The notes: generated from the letters alone by a model not told the origin. DNA of 64,000 nt from Dyadobacter sp. CY261 (GCF_021440085.1 NZ_JAKCPW010000002.1:434001-498000), one strand, 5' to 3'. Positions 54,341 to 63,709 are shown, counted from the first letter of the stretch. Made by a program: numbers and translations.

Positions 54341-54940
54341 TTACATTGCCCAGTTTTTCTGACCGGGTTTCAAGTCGATACAGCCATCGTAGCGGCCGGG
54401 AACGGCCACGTATTCCAACGCCTGGGTGGCACCAGGTTCGGAGGTAAAGTAGCCCAGCAGTGTCAATTCCTTCATCAGGCGGAAGAATGGCACACCGGCG
54501 TCTGAATACTCCTTACCGGCTTCCGTGTATTTTTTCTTTTCTTCGCCGGCTTTCGCGAGTTCATCTTTCGCAGCAGCCTCCATTTCCTTCAAGACTTTTG
54601 TCTGTTCTTCGGGACTTGCTTTCAGGAAATCCTTTTTTTCCAGTTCCGACAAACCCTTATTGAAGCTCTCCTGATCTTTCGCTTCGTAGCAGTCTTTCAG
54701 TATCTTTTCAATAAACTCGCCCACTTTGGCGTCTTTCGCACCAGGTGTGTCTGTTTTTGGAATAATAATTTCAGCCACTTCCGAAACCAGTGCCTTGCGA
54801 TCCGCGGAAAACGGGAAAGTGATTGCTGACGAACTTTCGGTAGAAGATTTACAACCTTCCAGAAAAGCCAGCATGGTGGGTGCGGAGAGTGTGCCACCCA
54901 TTAACAGTGCCACACGACCAAGGGCATCACGTCTTTTCAT
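54341..54940 (-). CDS. Gluconate 2-dehydrogenase subunit 3-like protein with Tat signal
   Basis: 199 residues. It starts MKRRDALGRVALLMGG, a twin-arginine-type signal, followed by LAFLEGCKSS, a lipobox-like Cys30. The rest (KALVSEVAEIIIPKTDTPGAKDAKVGEFIEKIL, YFTSEPGATQALEYVAVPGRYDGCID) is the subunit-3 domain that partners GMC enzymes. It is thought to carry the FAD subunit across the inner membrane folded, and both genes are adjacent in the same order as in gluconate dehydrogenase operons. The electron acceptor is not identified here. Confidence 0.9.
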   Translation of the reverse strand: MKRRDALGRVALLMGGTLSAPTMLAFLEGCKSSTESSSAITFPFSADRKALVSEVAEIIIPKTDTPGAKDAKVGEFIEKILKDCYEAKDQESFNKGLSELEKKDFLKASPEEQTKVLKEMEAAAKDELAKAGEEKKKYTEAGKEYSDAGVPFFRLMKELTLLGYFTSEPGATQALEYVAVPGRYDGCIDLKPGQKNWAM

Positions 54941-55176
54941 CTGATATACTTAATATAGGTTAACAATCCAAAGTGTAATTCAAAATTTGATTAATGCAAT
55001 TTTGAATAGCCTGCTAATTTATGAAATATTCTTAGTAACTAATTGGTTAGAATGATTCTATATAGGAATTCTGGGCCTATCAGGCTATGTCAGAGGGCGC
55101 TTTCTGAAATTAAATTTACATTAAAAGACAGGCAATTAATGTAGCCGAACTGGTGCACCACAGGCTGTCAAACGAT

Positions 55177-56232
55177 TTATAGAACCATTAAATTGCAACC
55201 ACGGATATCAGAGTTGTCGAACCGGCCCATGACATAAAAAGTGCCGGGCTTCTCGCCAAACCGACCGAGATCCTGGGTTTCTATGAAAGAGCAAGTGTCG
55301 AGATTGGCGAGGTCGATAACATTGATGCCACCGGTTTTGGACGAACTCAGGTTGTGGTCGCTGATCGCGAAGGGGTCGTTAATATCGCGGAGAAGAATGC
55401 GCATCGAGTACCCGGGCGTGAACAGCCCGTTGCCTTGGGAATATCCCTGGGAGAGAAGCTCAGTCATACCGTATTCGGAATGGATAACCGGGACGCCCAG
55501 GCTGCCCGTTAAGATGTCGTGTACTTCTTCCCGCAGCAGTTCTTTGCGTCGGCCTTTCATGCCGCCGGTGTCCATCACGGTGAAATGTTCGATGTTTTTC
55601 AGAAAATTGAGGTCAAAATTACTTTCCGCCAGGTCCAGCAGCGCGAAGGTCACACCTAGCAACAACACGCCTTTTCCATCCGGATCGGCGGCAAGCTGGC
55701 GGAGTTGACGTAACATTTCGACTGTGTCATTCAGATAAAATCCCGAGTATTCAGATCCGCTCTCCTCAATAAAATGTTGCATCATATACACGAGCGAAGA
55801 GTTGTTTCGTTCAAGGTATGACGGTAGCAGGGCCAGGATATGAAAGCGGTCCGGGCCACCGTAGTTTTGCTGAAAAATGCGGTTGGAAATGGCTTTGTAA
55901 AGTGGTTCGTCGTAAAGGTGATGGCTGCTGGTCGATTGTCCGGTAGTCCCGCTGCTTTGAAAAACAACAGACGCGTCCGATGAATGCCCCGTAGTGACGC
56001 GATGATTCTTAAAAAACTGGATTGGAAGGAAAGGAATTTCGGTCAATGCGTTAATGCGCAGAGGATCGATACCCAGGTGCCGGATATAGTCCCTATAAAT
56101 GTGATTGTATTCCGCCTGGAAGCGGAAAATCCCAAGCGCAAGCGGTTCGAAATCGGCAGGCTCGAGTGTAACGACCTGTTGCCGCAGCACCGCCCGTAGT
56201 TCTGCAACGGATTTATTGTTTTGAAGTTCCAA
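55177..56232 (-). CDS. LuxE-like acyl-adenylating (acyl-protein synthetase-type) protein
   Basis: 351 residues from a TTG at 56232. The frame is open to 56598, but that part lies antisense inside the lipoprotein gene at 56284 and reads like shadow sequence, so I reject it. FFKNHRVTTG and VVFQSSGTTGQSTSSHHLYD form the adenylate-binding P-loop-like motif; LPSYLERNNSSLVYM, LLLGVTFALLDL, VMDTGGMKGRRKEL and VIHSEYGMTELLSQGYS are LuxE/acyl-adenylate family segments. LuxE activates fatty acids as acyl-AMP and passes them to an enzyme cysteine; partners LuxC/LuxD are absent here. Bacteroidota have similar orphans of unknown role. It is divergent from the lipoprotein with 51 bases between starts. Confidence 0.78.
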   Translation of the reverse strand: MELQNNKSVAELRAVLRQQVVTLEPADFEPLALGIFRFQAEYNHIYRDYIRHLGIDPLRINALTEIPFLPIQFFKNHRVTTGHSSDASVVFQSSGTTGQSTSSHHLYDEPLYKAISNRIFQQNYGGPDRFHILALLPSYLERNNSSLVYMMQHFIEESGSEYSGFYLNDTVEMLRQLRQLAADPDGKGVLLLGVTFALLDLAESNFDLNFLKNIEHFTVMDTGGMKGRRKELLREEVHDILTGSLGVPVIHSEYGMTELLSQGYSQGNGLFTPGYSMRILLRDINDPFAISDHNLSSSKTGGINVIDLANLDTCSFIETQDLGRFGEKPGTFYVMGRFDNSDIRGCNLMVL

Positions 56233-56283
56233 TCCTCTTACTTTCGTAAATACTAAAAAAGCAAAGTTAAAAATAGAAGTTAT

Positions 56284-56838
56284 ATGAAGCTGAAAGTTTC
56301 CCTTCTCATATTTTTGGTGGCGGCGGCGTTGGCCGCTTGCGTCGATATTCCTGATTTTAGCGATACCCCGGTGATTTTTTACAACGGCATTTCGCAGGAT
56401 ACAAGGATCGACACCGTTCAGGGCACTATTCAGGAAACGGAGATTGTGACCGTGACGATTAACTTCGAAGATGGTGACGGAGATCTTGGAGCATCCGTAG
56501 CAGAAACGCAGGATACCCTGAATTTTACAGGTAAATATCTGAATGTGCCGAACTGGAATCTGGAAGCAAACTATGAACTGGTGACCATGATTCAGCAAAA
56601 GGACAGCACATGGTCGGAGTCTGTTTTGATCGGTGACAGATTTAAGTTCTTTCCAATTCTCAAAACGGACGGGAAAGCGGGGCCGATCAAGGGTAAACTA
56701 GATATGAATGCCCGTTTCCGGAAATTGGGAACCGCAGTTCCGACCAAGATCAAATTTAAGGTCCGCATCATCGACCGTGCGTTCCGGATCAGCAATCAGA
56801 TCGAAACCGATCCGGTAACCGTGCGACTTTGGCAATAA
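56284..56838 (+). CDS. Small lipoprotein with a FEDGDGDLG motif
   Basis: 184 residues with a lipoprotein signal (LLIFLVAAALAAC, Cys19), then a beta-rich body. INFEDGDGDLGASV is a Dx[DN]xDG-like acidic loop that suggests calcium binding and is common in small Cytophagales lipoproteins. The protein is exported and likely tethered to a membrane; no enzymatic motif is visible. It runs convergent with the histidine kinase, six bases apart, and divergent from the LuxE-like gene, with which it may share a control region. Confidence 0.8.
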   Translation: MKLKVSLLIFLVAAALAACVDIPDFSDTPVIFYNGISQDTRIDTVQGTIQETEIVTVTINFEDGDGDLGASVAETQDTLNFTGKYLNVPNWNLEANYELVTMIQQKDSTWSESVLIGDRFKFFPILKTDGKAGPIKGKLDMNARFRKLGTAVPTKIKFKVRIIDRAFRISNQIETDPVTVRLWQ

Positions 56839-56843
56839 ATTCT

Positions 56844-58127
56844 TTAAGATGCATCTACAATATCGGCATTCAGGACTATCCTGAATGTCGTTCCTTTTCC
56901 TACCTCCGAACTTTTAACAAAGAGCTTCCCGGAGTGATAGTTTTCGATAATTCGTTTAGCGAGCGTAAGGCCTAGTCCCCAACCACGTTTTTTTGTACTG
57001 AAACCGGGGTTAAAGATTTTGTTCATCTGCGCCTTGTTCATTCCCTTGCCGGTATCGGCTATGTCGATCCAGATTTCTTTTGTGCGGGGTGGGGCTTGCA
57101 ATGTCACATGGATTTGTCCGATGCCGCTCATGGCGTCAACGGCATTTTTGCAGATATTCTCGATGACCCATTCGAATAGGTTCTTATTCAGCAATGCTGT
57201 CTGCGCCTCCGCGAGTTGGTTATGCACTTCAAATTTGACCTTGGACGAGACCCGTTTTTCCAGATAGTTCACAAAGTTTGCCATGATCGTCGCAACCGGT
57301 TCTTGCCGGAGCGTTGGCACAGACCCGATATTCGAGAATCGCGTTGTGATCATTTCCAGCCGGATCACATCCTTTTCAATTTCCTCTGCAATCGACGGAT
57401 CAATAGACGAGTCGCTGCGGAAGTATTCCACCCAGGCCATCAACGACGATAGGGGGGTGCCGAGTTGGTGGGCTGTCTCCTTCGCCAAGCCAACCCATAC
57501 GCGGTTTTGCTCCGCCTTCCGTGCCGAGCTGAACGCGAGATAGGCCAGATAACCTATCAAAAGCATTACAGAAAGTTGTAAAAACGGGTAATAGCGAAGC
57601 TGTGTAAGCAGAAATGAGTTGCTATAATAAATTTTACCGGCACGTCCCTTCCCGAGTTCCACAGGGATAGGCGGATGTTCCAGTTTCATCTCCTCCAATT
57701 CGTCCTGAATAATGCGTTCCCGCTCTTGACGGCTCGCTTTGACGGGAAATTTGATGTTTTTGTTCGGATTGGGAAGATTGTTTTCGTCGACATAAATAGC
57801 GGGAATCTGATAAAAATTCACCGCATCCTCGATGACCTGGTAGATTACGTTAAAGTTCTCATCCAGCGGGCTGTTTACCACATATCGCAAGCCCTCGGCG
57901 TAAAGTTGAACCTCCCTTTCCTCCCTTTCCTCCAGTTCTTCTACCAGCTTATCGGTGTAAAACAGGGAGCCGATGCTTAGAATGAGCAGGATGATCCCGA
58001 TCACATATTTATAGAAGCTTTTTTGATCATAAGTATCCATCAGTGACCGGCGTAATCGCTGGCTGTTTAAGATGGCTACAGGTTGCAGCTTGAAACGCGG
58101 TTTTTCTTTTTGGCTTTCGCTAATCAT
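56844..58127 (-). CDS. Membrane-bound sensor histidine kinase
   Basis: 427 residues. Two membrane helices (YVIGIILLILSIGSLF at about 41-56 and a second, LSVMLLIGYLAYLAF, at about 180-195) enclose a periplasmic region. The H-box is His220 in AKETAHQLGTPLSSLMAWVE, an atypical HQLGTPL form seen in Bacteroidota kinases. The ATPase domain has NICKNAVDAMSG, DTGKGM and GWGLGLTLAKRII, with the TKKRGWGLG form of the G box. No HAMP domain or cognate regulator is next to it. It should report an envelope or extracellular cue to a distant response regulator. Confidence 0.9.
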   Translation of the reverse strand: MISESQKEKPRFKLQPVAILNSQRLRRSLMDTYDQKSFYKYVIGIILLILSIGSLFYTDKLVEELEEREEREVQLYAEGLRYVVNSPLDENFNVIYQVIEDAVNFYQIPAIYVDENNLPNPNKNIKFPVKASRQERERIIQDELEEMKLEHPPIPVELGKGRAGKIYYSNSFLLTQLRYYPFLQLSVMLLIGYLAYLAFSSARKAEQNRVWVGLAKETAHQLGTPLSSLMAWVEYFRSDSSIDPSIAEEIEKDVIRLEMITTRFSNIGSVPTLRQEPVATIMANFVNYLEKRVSSKVKFEVHNQLAEAQTALLNKNLFEWVIENICKNAVDAMSGIGQIHVTLQAPPRTKEIWIDIADTGKGMNKAQMNKIFNPGFSTKKRGWGLGLTLAKRIIENYHSGKLFVKSSEVGKGTTFRIVLNADIVDAS

Positions 58128-58371
58128 TGCGGGCCGGGCACATTATCCCCGATGTTAATGTTATAGTCTACAAATAACGTAAATAATTTAACCTTAGTGG
58201 ATTTGCAACCTTTTTTCATAACTCGCGCCGATCAGTTCCGGATATGATAAATATCATGTTTTAAGGCTTTTGACAGGGCGAAATTTGTATGACTTATGAC
58301 AGTTTTATTTAAATGCTTTCTAAATAAGTGAACGGTCATTGTTCCGCTTTCCATTATCGTTTTTTGTGCCG

Positions 58372-58379
58372 TATTTTTG
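58372..58379 (+). promoter_or_regulatory. Candidate -7 element of the hemA promoter
   Basis: TATTTTTG matches TAnnTTTG and lies 22 bases before the chosen ATG. No TTG at the expected -33 spacing is clear, so support is limited. Confidence 0.3.
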
Positions 58380-58400
58380 TGGATCGAATTAGACAAAGTG

Positions 58401-59660
58401 ATGTATAACCAGTTCAAATCAGTCAGTTTATCACATCGGAATGCTCCTCTTGCTATCAGGGAACAGCTTGCATTGAATGAGGCGGAAGCAAAGAGCATGA
58501 TGCTTCGTCTGAAAGATTTTTTCGATATCTCCGACGTTCTTGCCGTTTCTACCTGCAACCGTACCGAAATATACTATTCTGCCCCCAGCGATCTTAATGA
58601 AGACATTATCAAGCTTTTGCTGATCGAAAAAGGGGTTGAAGACGTTGAAAATTTCAAAGCATATTTCGAACAGTTCTCCGAAGGCAATGCGGCGGTTCAG
58701 CACCTGTTCCATGTAGCCACCGGCTTGCAGTCGCAAGTAGTGGGGGATATGCAAATTCCGAACCAGATCAAGCATGCCTACCAGTGGTCGGCCGACCTGA
58801 ATATGGCGGGGCCGTTTTTGCACCGTCTGCTACACACGATATTTTTTGCAAATAAACGAGTAGCGCAGGAAACATTTTTTCGCGACGGCGCGGCATCGGT
58901 TTCCTATGCGGCCGTAGAGTTGCTCGAAGGCTTGATGCCAAACCCGAAAATCCTGGTGGTAGGTTTGGGCGAAATTGGAACGGATGTATGCCGCAACCTT
59001 TCACAAAATACAACGGCGGATGTAACGCTGGTGAACAGGACTCGCAGCAAAGCAGAAGCACTGAGCGCCGAGCTTGGATTCCGCGTTGCGGATTTTGCAG
59101 ACATTGAATCTGAAATATCACGTGCCGACGTGATCATATCGTCTATTCAGCGAGAAGAGCCTTTCTTCACCAAGGAAATGATGGTACGTCTGCGCGGTAT
59201 GTCATTCAAATATTTTATCGACCTATCGGTACCTCGTAGCGTATCACCCGAAGTGGAAGAAGTGCCAGGCGTAATGCTGTACACGATCGATTCTATTCGC
59301 TCGAAAGCCGATGAAGCATTGCAACGTCGTTTGGACGCTGTTCCTCACGTAGAGGAGATCATTGCCGAGGCGGTGGTAGAGTTTAACGACTGGTCACGCG
59401 AGATGATCGTTTCGCCTACGATCCAAAAACTGAAAGGTGCTCTGGAGACCATCCGCAAGGAAGAATTGACCCGTTTTACGAAAAGCCTGACCGAATCGGA
59501 ACTGGAAAAAGTAGAGCGCATCACCAGCAGCATGATGCAGAAGATTCTTAAACTGCCAGTACTTCAATTGAAAGCCGCTTGTAAAAGGGGCGAAGCGGAA
59601 ACGCTGATCGATGTCCTGAACGATTTGTTCAATCTGGAAAAAGAAAAAGAAAGACATTAA
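58401..59660 (+). CDS. hemA: Glutamyl-tRNA reductase
   Basis: 419 residues from the ATG at 58401; in-frame codons from 58377 lie in the -7 promoter element. The catalytic thiol is Cys52 in VSTCNRTEIYY. The substrate pocket has LQSQVVGDMQIPNQIKHAY, and NADPH binding is VVGLGEIGTDVCRNL. A C-terminal helical dimerisation domain is complete. It makes glutamate-1-semialdehyde from Glu-tRNA, the first step of C5 haem synthesis. The gene stands alone with a strong terminator. Confidence 0.96.
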   Translation: MYNQFKSVSLSHRNAPLAIREQLALNEAEAKSMMLRLKDFFDISDVLAVSTCNRTEIYYSAPSDLNEDIIKLLLIEKGVEDVENFKAYFEQFSEGNAAVQHLFHVATGLQSQVVGDMQIPNQIKHAYQWSADLNMAGPFLHRLLHTIFFANKRVAQETFFRDGAASVSYAAVELLEGLMPNPKILVVGLGEIGTDVCRNLSQNTTADVTLVNRTRSKAEALSAELGFRVADFADIESEISRADVIISSIQREEPFFTKEMMVRLRGMSFKYFIDLSVPRSVSPEVEEVPGVMLYTIDSIRSKADEALQRRLDAVPHVEEIIAEAVVEFNDWSREMIVSPTIQKLKGALETIRKEELTRFTKSLTESELEKVERITSSMMQKILKLPVLQLKAACKRGEAETLIDVLNDLFNLEKEKERH

Positions 59661-59686
59661 ATCGTATAGACCTCTTCCATTATCCT

Positions 59687-59717
59687 ACTCCCGAGATCAT
59701 TTTCGGGAGTTTTTTTA
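59687..59717 (+). terminator. Intrinsic terminator of hemA
   Basis: ACTCCCGA (59687-59694) pairs with TCGGGAGT (59703-59710) and is followed by a run of seven T. Confidence 0.92.
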
Positions 59718-59727
59718 TGCATAAAAA

Positions 59728-59755
59728 AGAGAGGGTGACATATGCCACCCTCTCT
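59728..59755 (-). terminator. Terminator hairpin for the ABC transporter direction
   Basis: AGAGAGGGTG (59728-59737) pairs perfectly with CACCCTCTCT (59746-59755); on the minus strand a T6 run follows. It lies about 170 bases beyond the ABC gene's stop, so that mRNA would have a long structured 3' region. Confidence 0.8.
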
Positions 59756-59925
59756 ATGTATTACCTTACCCTCCACAATAATTAATTGTATCTTGAAATC
59801 CGAGTAGCAGGGGACTTACGCCGTGTGCCGCCCACGCTGCGCCGGATTAGTCGTTCGTCGTCTCGCAACGACTTACGATAGATGAATCTCTTTAGATCAG
59901 TGACCCAGAAAAAAAGTCATTTTTT

Positions 59926-61716
59926 TTAGTCCTGGTCACGGTTCATCAGCTCGAGCATCTTACCGAGGTTCAGGCTTCGGGCCGAAGCATCGAAAATTTG
60001 TCTGTAAACGCCGTTTTGCTCGTATAATTCTTCATGCTGGCCGGATTCGACGATTTGTCCTTTTTTCATCACATAAATCCGATCCGAGTCGAGAATTTGT
60101 GCTAGACTGTGAGAAATAATCACCACCGTACGGTTTTTTTTGATCGCGTCCAGGCTGTTTTTGATCTGCTCGGTAGCGATAGCATCCAAACTAGCGGTAG
60201 GTTCATCAAGGAAGATAATAGGAGGATTTTTAAGGAATAGCCGCGCGATCGCGATCCGCTGCTGCTGTCCGCCGGAGAGTAACTGGGCGTCTGTTTCGTA
60301 TCCGTTTGGCAGTTCGAGGATTTGCTCGTGCAAATAGGCGCTTTTGGCCGCTTCCACAAGTTCTTCCCAGCTCGCCTCGGGCTTTCCGTAGCGGATATTC
60401 TCTACGATCGACCCCTTAAAGATGTGGTTCTTTTGAAGCACCATTCCAATCGCATTGCGCAGTGAAGACAAGTCGTAGGAATTAAGCGGGCGACCATCAA
60501 GCATAATATTCCCCGAATCCTGCGTATAAAAGCCAACGAGCAGATTAATGAGCGTACTTTTTCCCGCACCCGACAGTCCAACCAGGGCAGTCGTTTGCCC
60601 GGATTTGATATCCATATTAATCCCGGAAAGCGCCTTGGTGCCATTGGGATATGTAAATGAGACGTCTCTTAAATGATAGTCGCCGCTAAATTGCGCCAAC
60701 GCGGTCGTACCGCTGGTTTCTACCGACTCATTCGCATCCAGAATATCGAAGAAACCTTCGGAATACGTGAGGGCGTCGTTCATCTCGTCGTAAATGCGGT
60801 GCAGCTGGCGGATTGGTGCCGATACATTGTTAAAAAGCAAAATATGGAACATGATCGCACCGATGGACATTTGCTGGTCGAGCACGAGATAGGCCGTGAG
60901 AATGATGATCAGTACGACGCCGATTTGCTCGATAAAACTTTTGAAGCCATCATAGAGGAAGTTGGTTTTTCGTGTTTTAAGCTGTGAATCCATCAGCTCC
61001 ATTTGCAGGCCGTATTGCTTTTCGCCTTCCTGTTTTTCACGCACGAACGATTTGATGACAATCACGGATTCGATCAGGTTAATGAGTCCGTTGCTTTTGT
61101 TTTCACGCTGCCGTTTTAGCTTCCGCCGCACGCCTTGCAGCTCACCGGCCTGCTTGTAACTGACCCAGAAATAGATCGGTAAAGTGGCCAATGCGATGCC
61201 GCCCACGTAAACGTTCGCTGAGAACATAATGCCCAATGCGACAACCGCATTGGCGAATAGCGGAAGAATATCAATAAAAAAATTCTGGATCAGCTTGGTT
61301 AGGCTTTCAACGCCGCGGTCAATGCGGGTTTGCAACTTGCCTTTTTGGTTCTCATTGTCGCTGTAAAAGGAAAGATTATAGGTAAGAAGCCGATTGATCG
61401 CATCTTGCGCCAGGTCGCTGGATACTTTGATCCGGATCTTTTCACCAAAATACCGCTGTCCGAAAATAATGAAACTATTGACGATCTCTTTCGTGAAGAG
61501 TATCACCGTGATAGTTAGTAGAAGCTCCTTGCCTTGCAACGTGCTCCAATGCTTGTCGAGCATCGACTGGACGGTATCGACTGTGTAACGGAGTACCCAG
61601 GGGTTTACCTGCGCTGTAACGGCACCAAGTAAGGTAAGGAATAGTGCGAATATGATTTGCCGACGATACGGCTTGACGAACGGCCGGAGCCTTTGGAAGA
61701 TTTGCCAGATATTCAT
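59926..61716 (-). CDS. ABC exporter, fused permease and ATPase (MsbA-like)
   Basis: 596 residues, the half-transporter size. Six membrane helices span about 15-310 (QIIFALFLTLLGAVTAQVNPWVLRY, LFANAVVALGIMFSANVYVGGIALATLPIYF, GVVLIIILTAYLVL). The nucleotide-binding part has Walker A GLSGAGKST, Q-loop VLQKNHIFKGS, signature LSGGQQQRIAIARL and Walker B PPIIFLDEPTAS, then the H-loop ISHS. It works as a homodimer exporting lipid-like or drug substrates; the identity is not readable. It is oriented with the downstream-coordinate helicase gene, about 60 bases apart. Confidence 0.93.
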   Translation of the reverse strand: MNIWQIFQRLRPFVKPYRRQIIFALFLTLLGAVTAQVNPWVLRYTVDTVQSMLDKHWSTLQGKELLLTITVILFTKEIVNSFIIFGQRYFGEKIRIKVSSDLAQDAINRLLTYNLSFYSDNENQKGKLQTRIDRGVESLTKLIQNFFIDILPLFANAVVALGIMFSANVYVGGIALATLPIYFWVSYKQAGELQGVRRKLKRQRENKSNGLINLIESVIVIKSFVREKQEGEKQYGLQMELMDSQLKTRKTNFLYDGFKSFIEQIGVVLIIILTAYLVLDQQMSIGAIMFHILLFNNVSAPIRQLHRIYDEMNDALTYSEGFFDILDANESVETSGTTALAQFSGDYHLRDVSFTYPNGTKALSGINMDIKSGQTTALVGLSGAGKSTLINLLVGFYTQDSGNIMLDGRPLNSYDLSSLRNAIGMVLQKNHIFKGSIVENIRYGKPEASWEELVEAAKSAYLHEQILELPNGYETDAQLLSGGQQQRIAIARLFLKNPPIIFLDEPTASLDAIATEQIKNSLDAIKKNRTVVIISHSLAQILDSDRIYVMKKGQIVESGQHEELYEQNGVYRQIFDASARSLNLGKMLELMNRDQD

Positions 61717-61774
61717 GCAGGTTCAACAAGAAATGCTGCAAAATGATTTGAATATCTGGCTTTTAACGATTGCA

Positions 61775-63106
61775 TTACTTTTTCTTTCCGGAACGTTTGA
61801 TGGGCCGCCCGTACTTGGCCATTTTCTCTTTCGCATGGTCCCGGCGCACATTAACCTTTTGATTTTTAGCCTTTTTTTCATGAAAAGCAAGACCTGTCTC
61901 ATCCAGTTTGGGACGTTTCAGCTCGATATTTTTCATGAAGATTTTAGGCTCCTCATCCGGCAAGAGCACGTCCGAAATTTTCAAATTCTCCGGCAATGGT
62001 AGGATCGGTATTTCGAAGTCCATCAACTCCTCGATCTGTTGCTGAAACGGCTTTTCGCGCTCTGTAATGAAAGAGATCGCAATGCCCCTCTGATCCGCCC
62101 GCCCAGTGCGTCCAATGCGATGAATGTAGTTCTCAGGCACCTCGGGAATGTCGAAATTGAATACATGGGAAACTTCCGCTACATCGAGCCCGCGCGCGAT
62201 AATGTCCGTGGCAATCAGGATGCGATAGTTGCCTGCGTGGAACTGCCGGATGGTGTTGAACCGGTGATTCTGGTCTTTATTGGAATGGATTACACCTATT
62301 TTGTTCAGGTAACCCAGCTCCAACTGGCCATACAATTGATCTGCCAGCTTTTTGGTAGCCGCAAAAATCAAGACTTTGCTCATTTCCTCGTGTGCGTCGA
62401 GAAGGTGATCCAGCAAGTTTACTTTTGTATAAAAATTCGGAACATAATAGGCCTGCTGCTCGATGTTTTCCAAGGGTGTTCCCACAGGTGCCGCCTCGAT
62501 CCGCACCGGATCGTTGAAGTAACTTTTCATCAGCGCCTCAACTTCCTGCGTAATCGTAGCCGAAAAAAGCAGGTTCTGACGTCTTTGGGGTAGCAAGTCC
62601 AGGATGTTTTTCAACTGGGTGCGAAAGCCGAGGTTCAGCATTTCATCCACCTCGTCAATCACCAGTTTCCTGATCGATTTGGTTTTTAGAGAGCCATTCA
62701 TCGCCAGGTCAAACAGCCTTCCGGGCGTCGCCACAACAACATCGGCTCCTTCGTGGAGCTCTGCCATTTGTACTTTAATATTTCCTCCGCCATAAACCCC
62801 AACAACCTCCAGCGCCGTATAGGCAGCAAGCTTGCGGACTTCTTCCACCACCTGCACCACCAACTCGCGTGTAGGTACAAGGACCAGCAACTGAGGCAAG
62901 CGATCCTTAGCGTATTCTATCTGACGCAATGTTGGCAATAAATAGGCGAACGTCTTTCCGGTGCCGGTTTGGGCAATGCCGCAAACATCCTTTCCGGACA
63001 TCATTACCGAAAAAACCTTGTGCTGGATGGTAGTTGGCGTCGTATATCCCGCTTCCGAAAGCGCTTTCAAAAGCGGTTTGGTGAGATTTAAATCTTCAAA
63101 AGTCAT
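61775..63106 (-). CDS. DEAD-box RNA helicase (RhlE-like)
   Basis: 443 residues. Q motif LTKPLLKALSEAGYTTPTTIQ, motif I AQTGTGKT, motif Ia PTRELVVQ, motif II DEVD (in VIDEVDEMLNLGF, instead of DEAD), motif III SAT, motif V ARGLDVAEV and motif VI HRIGRTGR, then a basic C-terminal tail ending in SGKKK. Such helicases remodel structured RNA in ribosome assembly or cold response. The DEVD form is a mild variant that keeps the catalytic Asp-Glu pair. Followed by the ABC gene on the same strand. Confidence 0.95.
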   Translation of the reverse strand: MTFEDLNLTKPLLKALSEAGYTTPTTIQHKVFSVMMSGKDVCGIAQTGTGKTFAYLLPTLRQIEYAKDRLPQLLVLVPTRELVVQVVEEVRKLAAYTALEVVGVYGGGNIKVQMAELHEGADVVVATPGRLFDLAMNGSLKTKSIRKLVIDEVDEMLNLGFRTQLKNILDLLPQRRQNLLFSATITQEVEALMKSYFNDPVRIEAAPVGTPLENIEQQAYYVPNFYTKVNLLDHLLDAHEEMSKVLIFAATKKLADQLYGQLELGYLNKIGVIHSNKDQNHRFNTIRQFHAGNYRILIATDIIARGLDVAEVSHVFNFDIPEVPENYIHRIGRTGRADQRGIAISFITEREKPFQQQIEELMDFEIPILPLPENLKISDVLLPDEEPKIFMKNIELKRPKLDETGLAFHEKKAKNQKVNVRRDHAKEKMAKYGRPIKRSGKKK

Positions 63107-63172
63107 AATGCATTTCTTAAAAGGACTACAAAGGTACGGCTAATCCCCTTGAACGTATTATGTAAGTTGGTT

Positions 63173-63709
63173 TTATCTATCCCGTGCTGCCTGCCGGAAA
63201 AGCAATGCGGAGCCAACAAATAAGATTGCAAAAAAAGCATGGAGGCCAAAAACAGCCATTACACCATTGGCAAATGCGGGTGTTCCGATAACCAATGCAA
63301 TCGCCGGGACCAGCATAATGGCAAATGCGGCCGCGAATAATGCGTGCGACATACCATGTGGTTCCAAGCGGGCAATAAGAGCGCCGGTTAATCCAACCAG
63401 CAAGACACCGAAATACATCATGTTTGCCGGATTATCGCCTAGAATACCGCCAACAGCAATATTCATCCACATCAGAACCGCCGCTGCAGCAACCGCCGTA
63501 AAAACTCCGAATCCGTAAGCCCTGGTAACCAGCCCTTTTTTTGTAAATAATTCGTACACAAGGCCTGCTCCGCCAAGTAAGAGCAAAAAGGCTAGAACAC
63601 CTGCGCCCGGTTTCCATGCCCAAATGGCAAGTAGCGTTAGAAATAATGGTGTAAGCACTGCGATAGCAGCGACAGTCCACGCCGACAATCCCGTTCTGAT
63701 ATTTTCCAT
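63173..63709 (-). CDS. Small six-helix membrane protein
   Basis: 178 residues with six hydrophobic segments (about 13-32, 37-52, 67-82, 98-112, 119-140, 147-170), Gly and Ala rich. The segments are regular and have no charged pore residues that I recognise. I do not know the family. The tail FRQAARDR is cytoplasmic-type. It is the last complete gene, with no operon partner within 60 bases. Confidence 0.7.
   Translation of the reverse strand: MENIRTGLSAWTVAAIAVLTPLFLTLLAIWAWKPGAGVLAFLLLLGGAGLVYELFTKKGLVTRAYGFGVFTAVAAAAVLMWMNIAVGGILGDNPANMMYFGVLLVGLTGALIARLEPHGMSHALFAAAFAIMLVPAIALVIGTPAFANGVMAVFGLHAFFAILFVGSALLFRQAARDR

Noticed and set aside
56233..56598. N-terminal extension of the LuxE-like ORF
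   Set aside because: It lies antisense inside the convincing lipoprotein gene at 56284-56838 and reads as low-quality protein.
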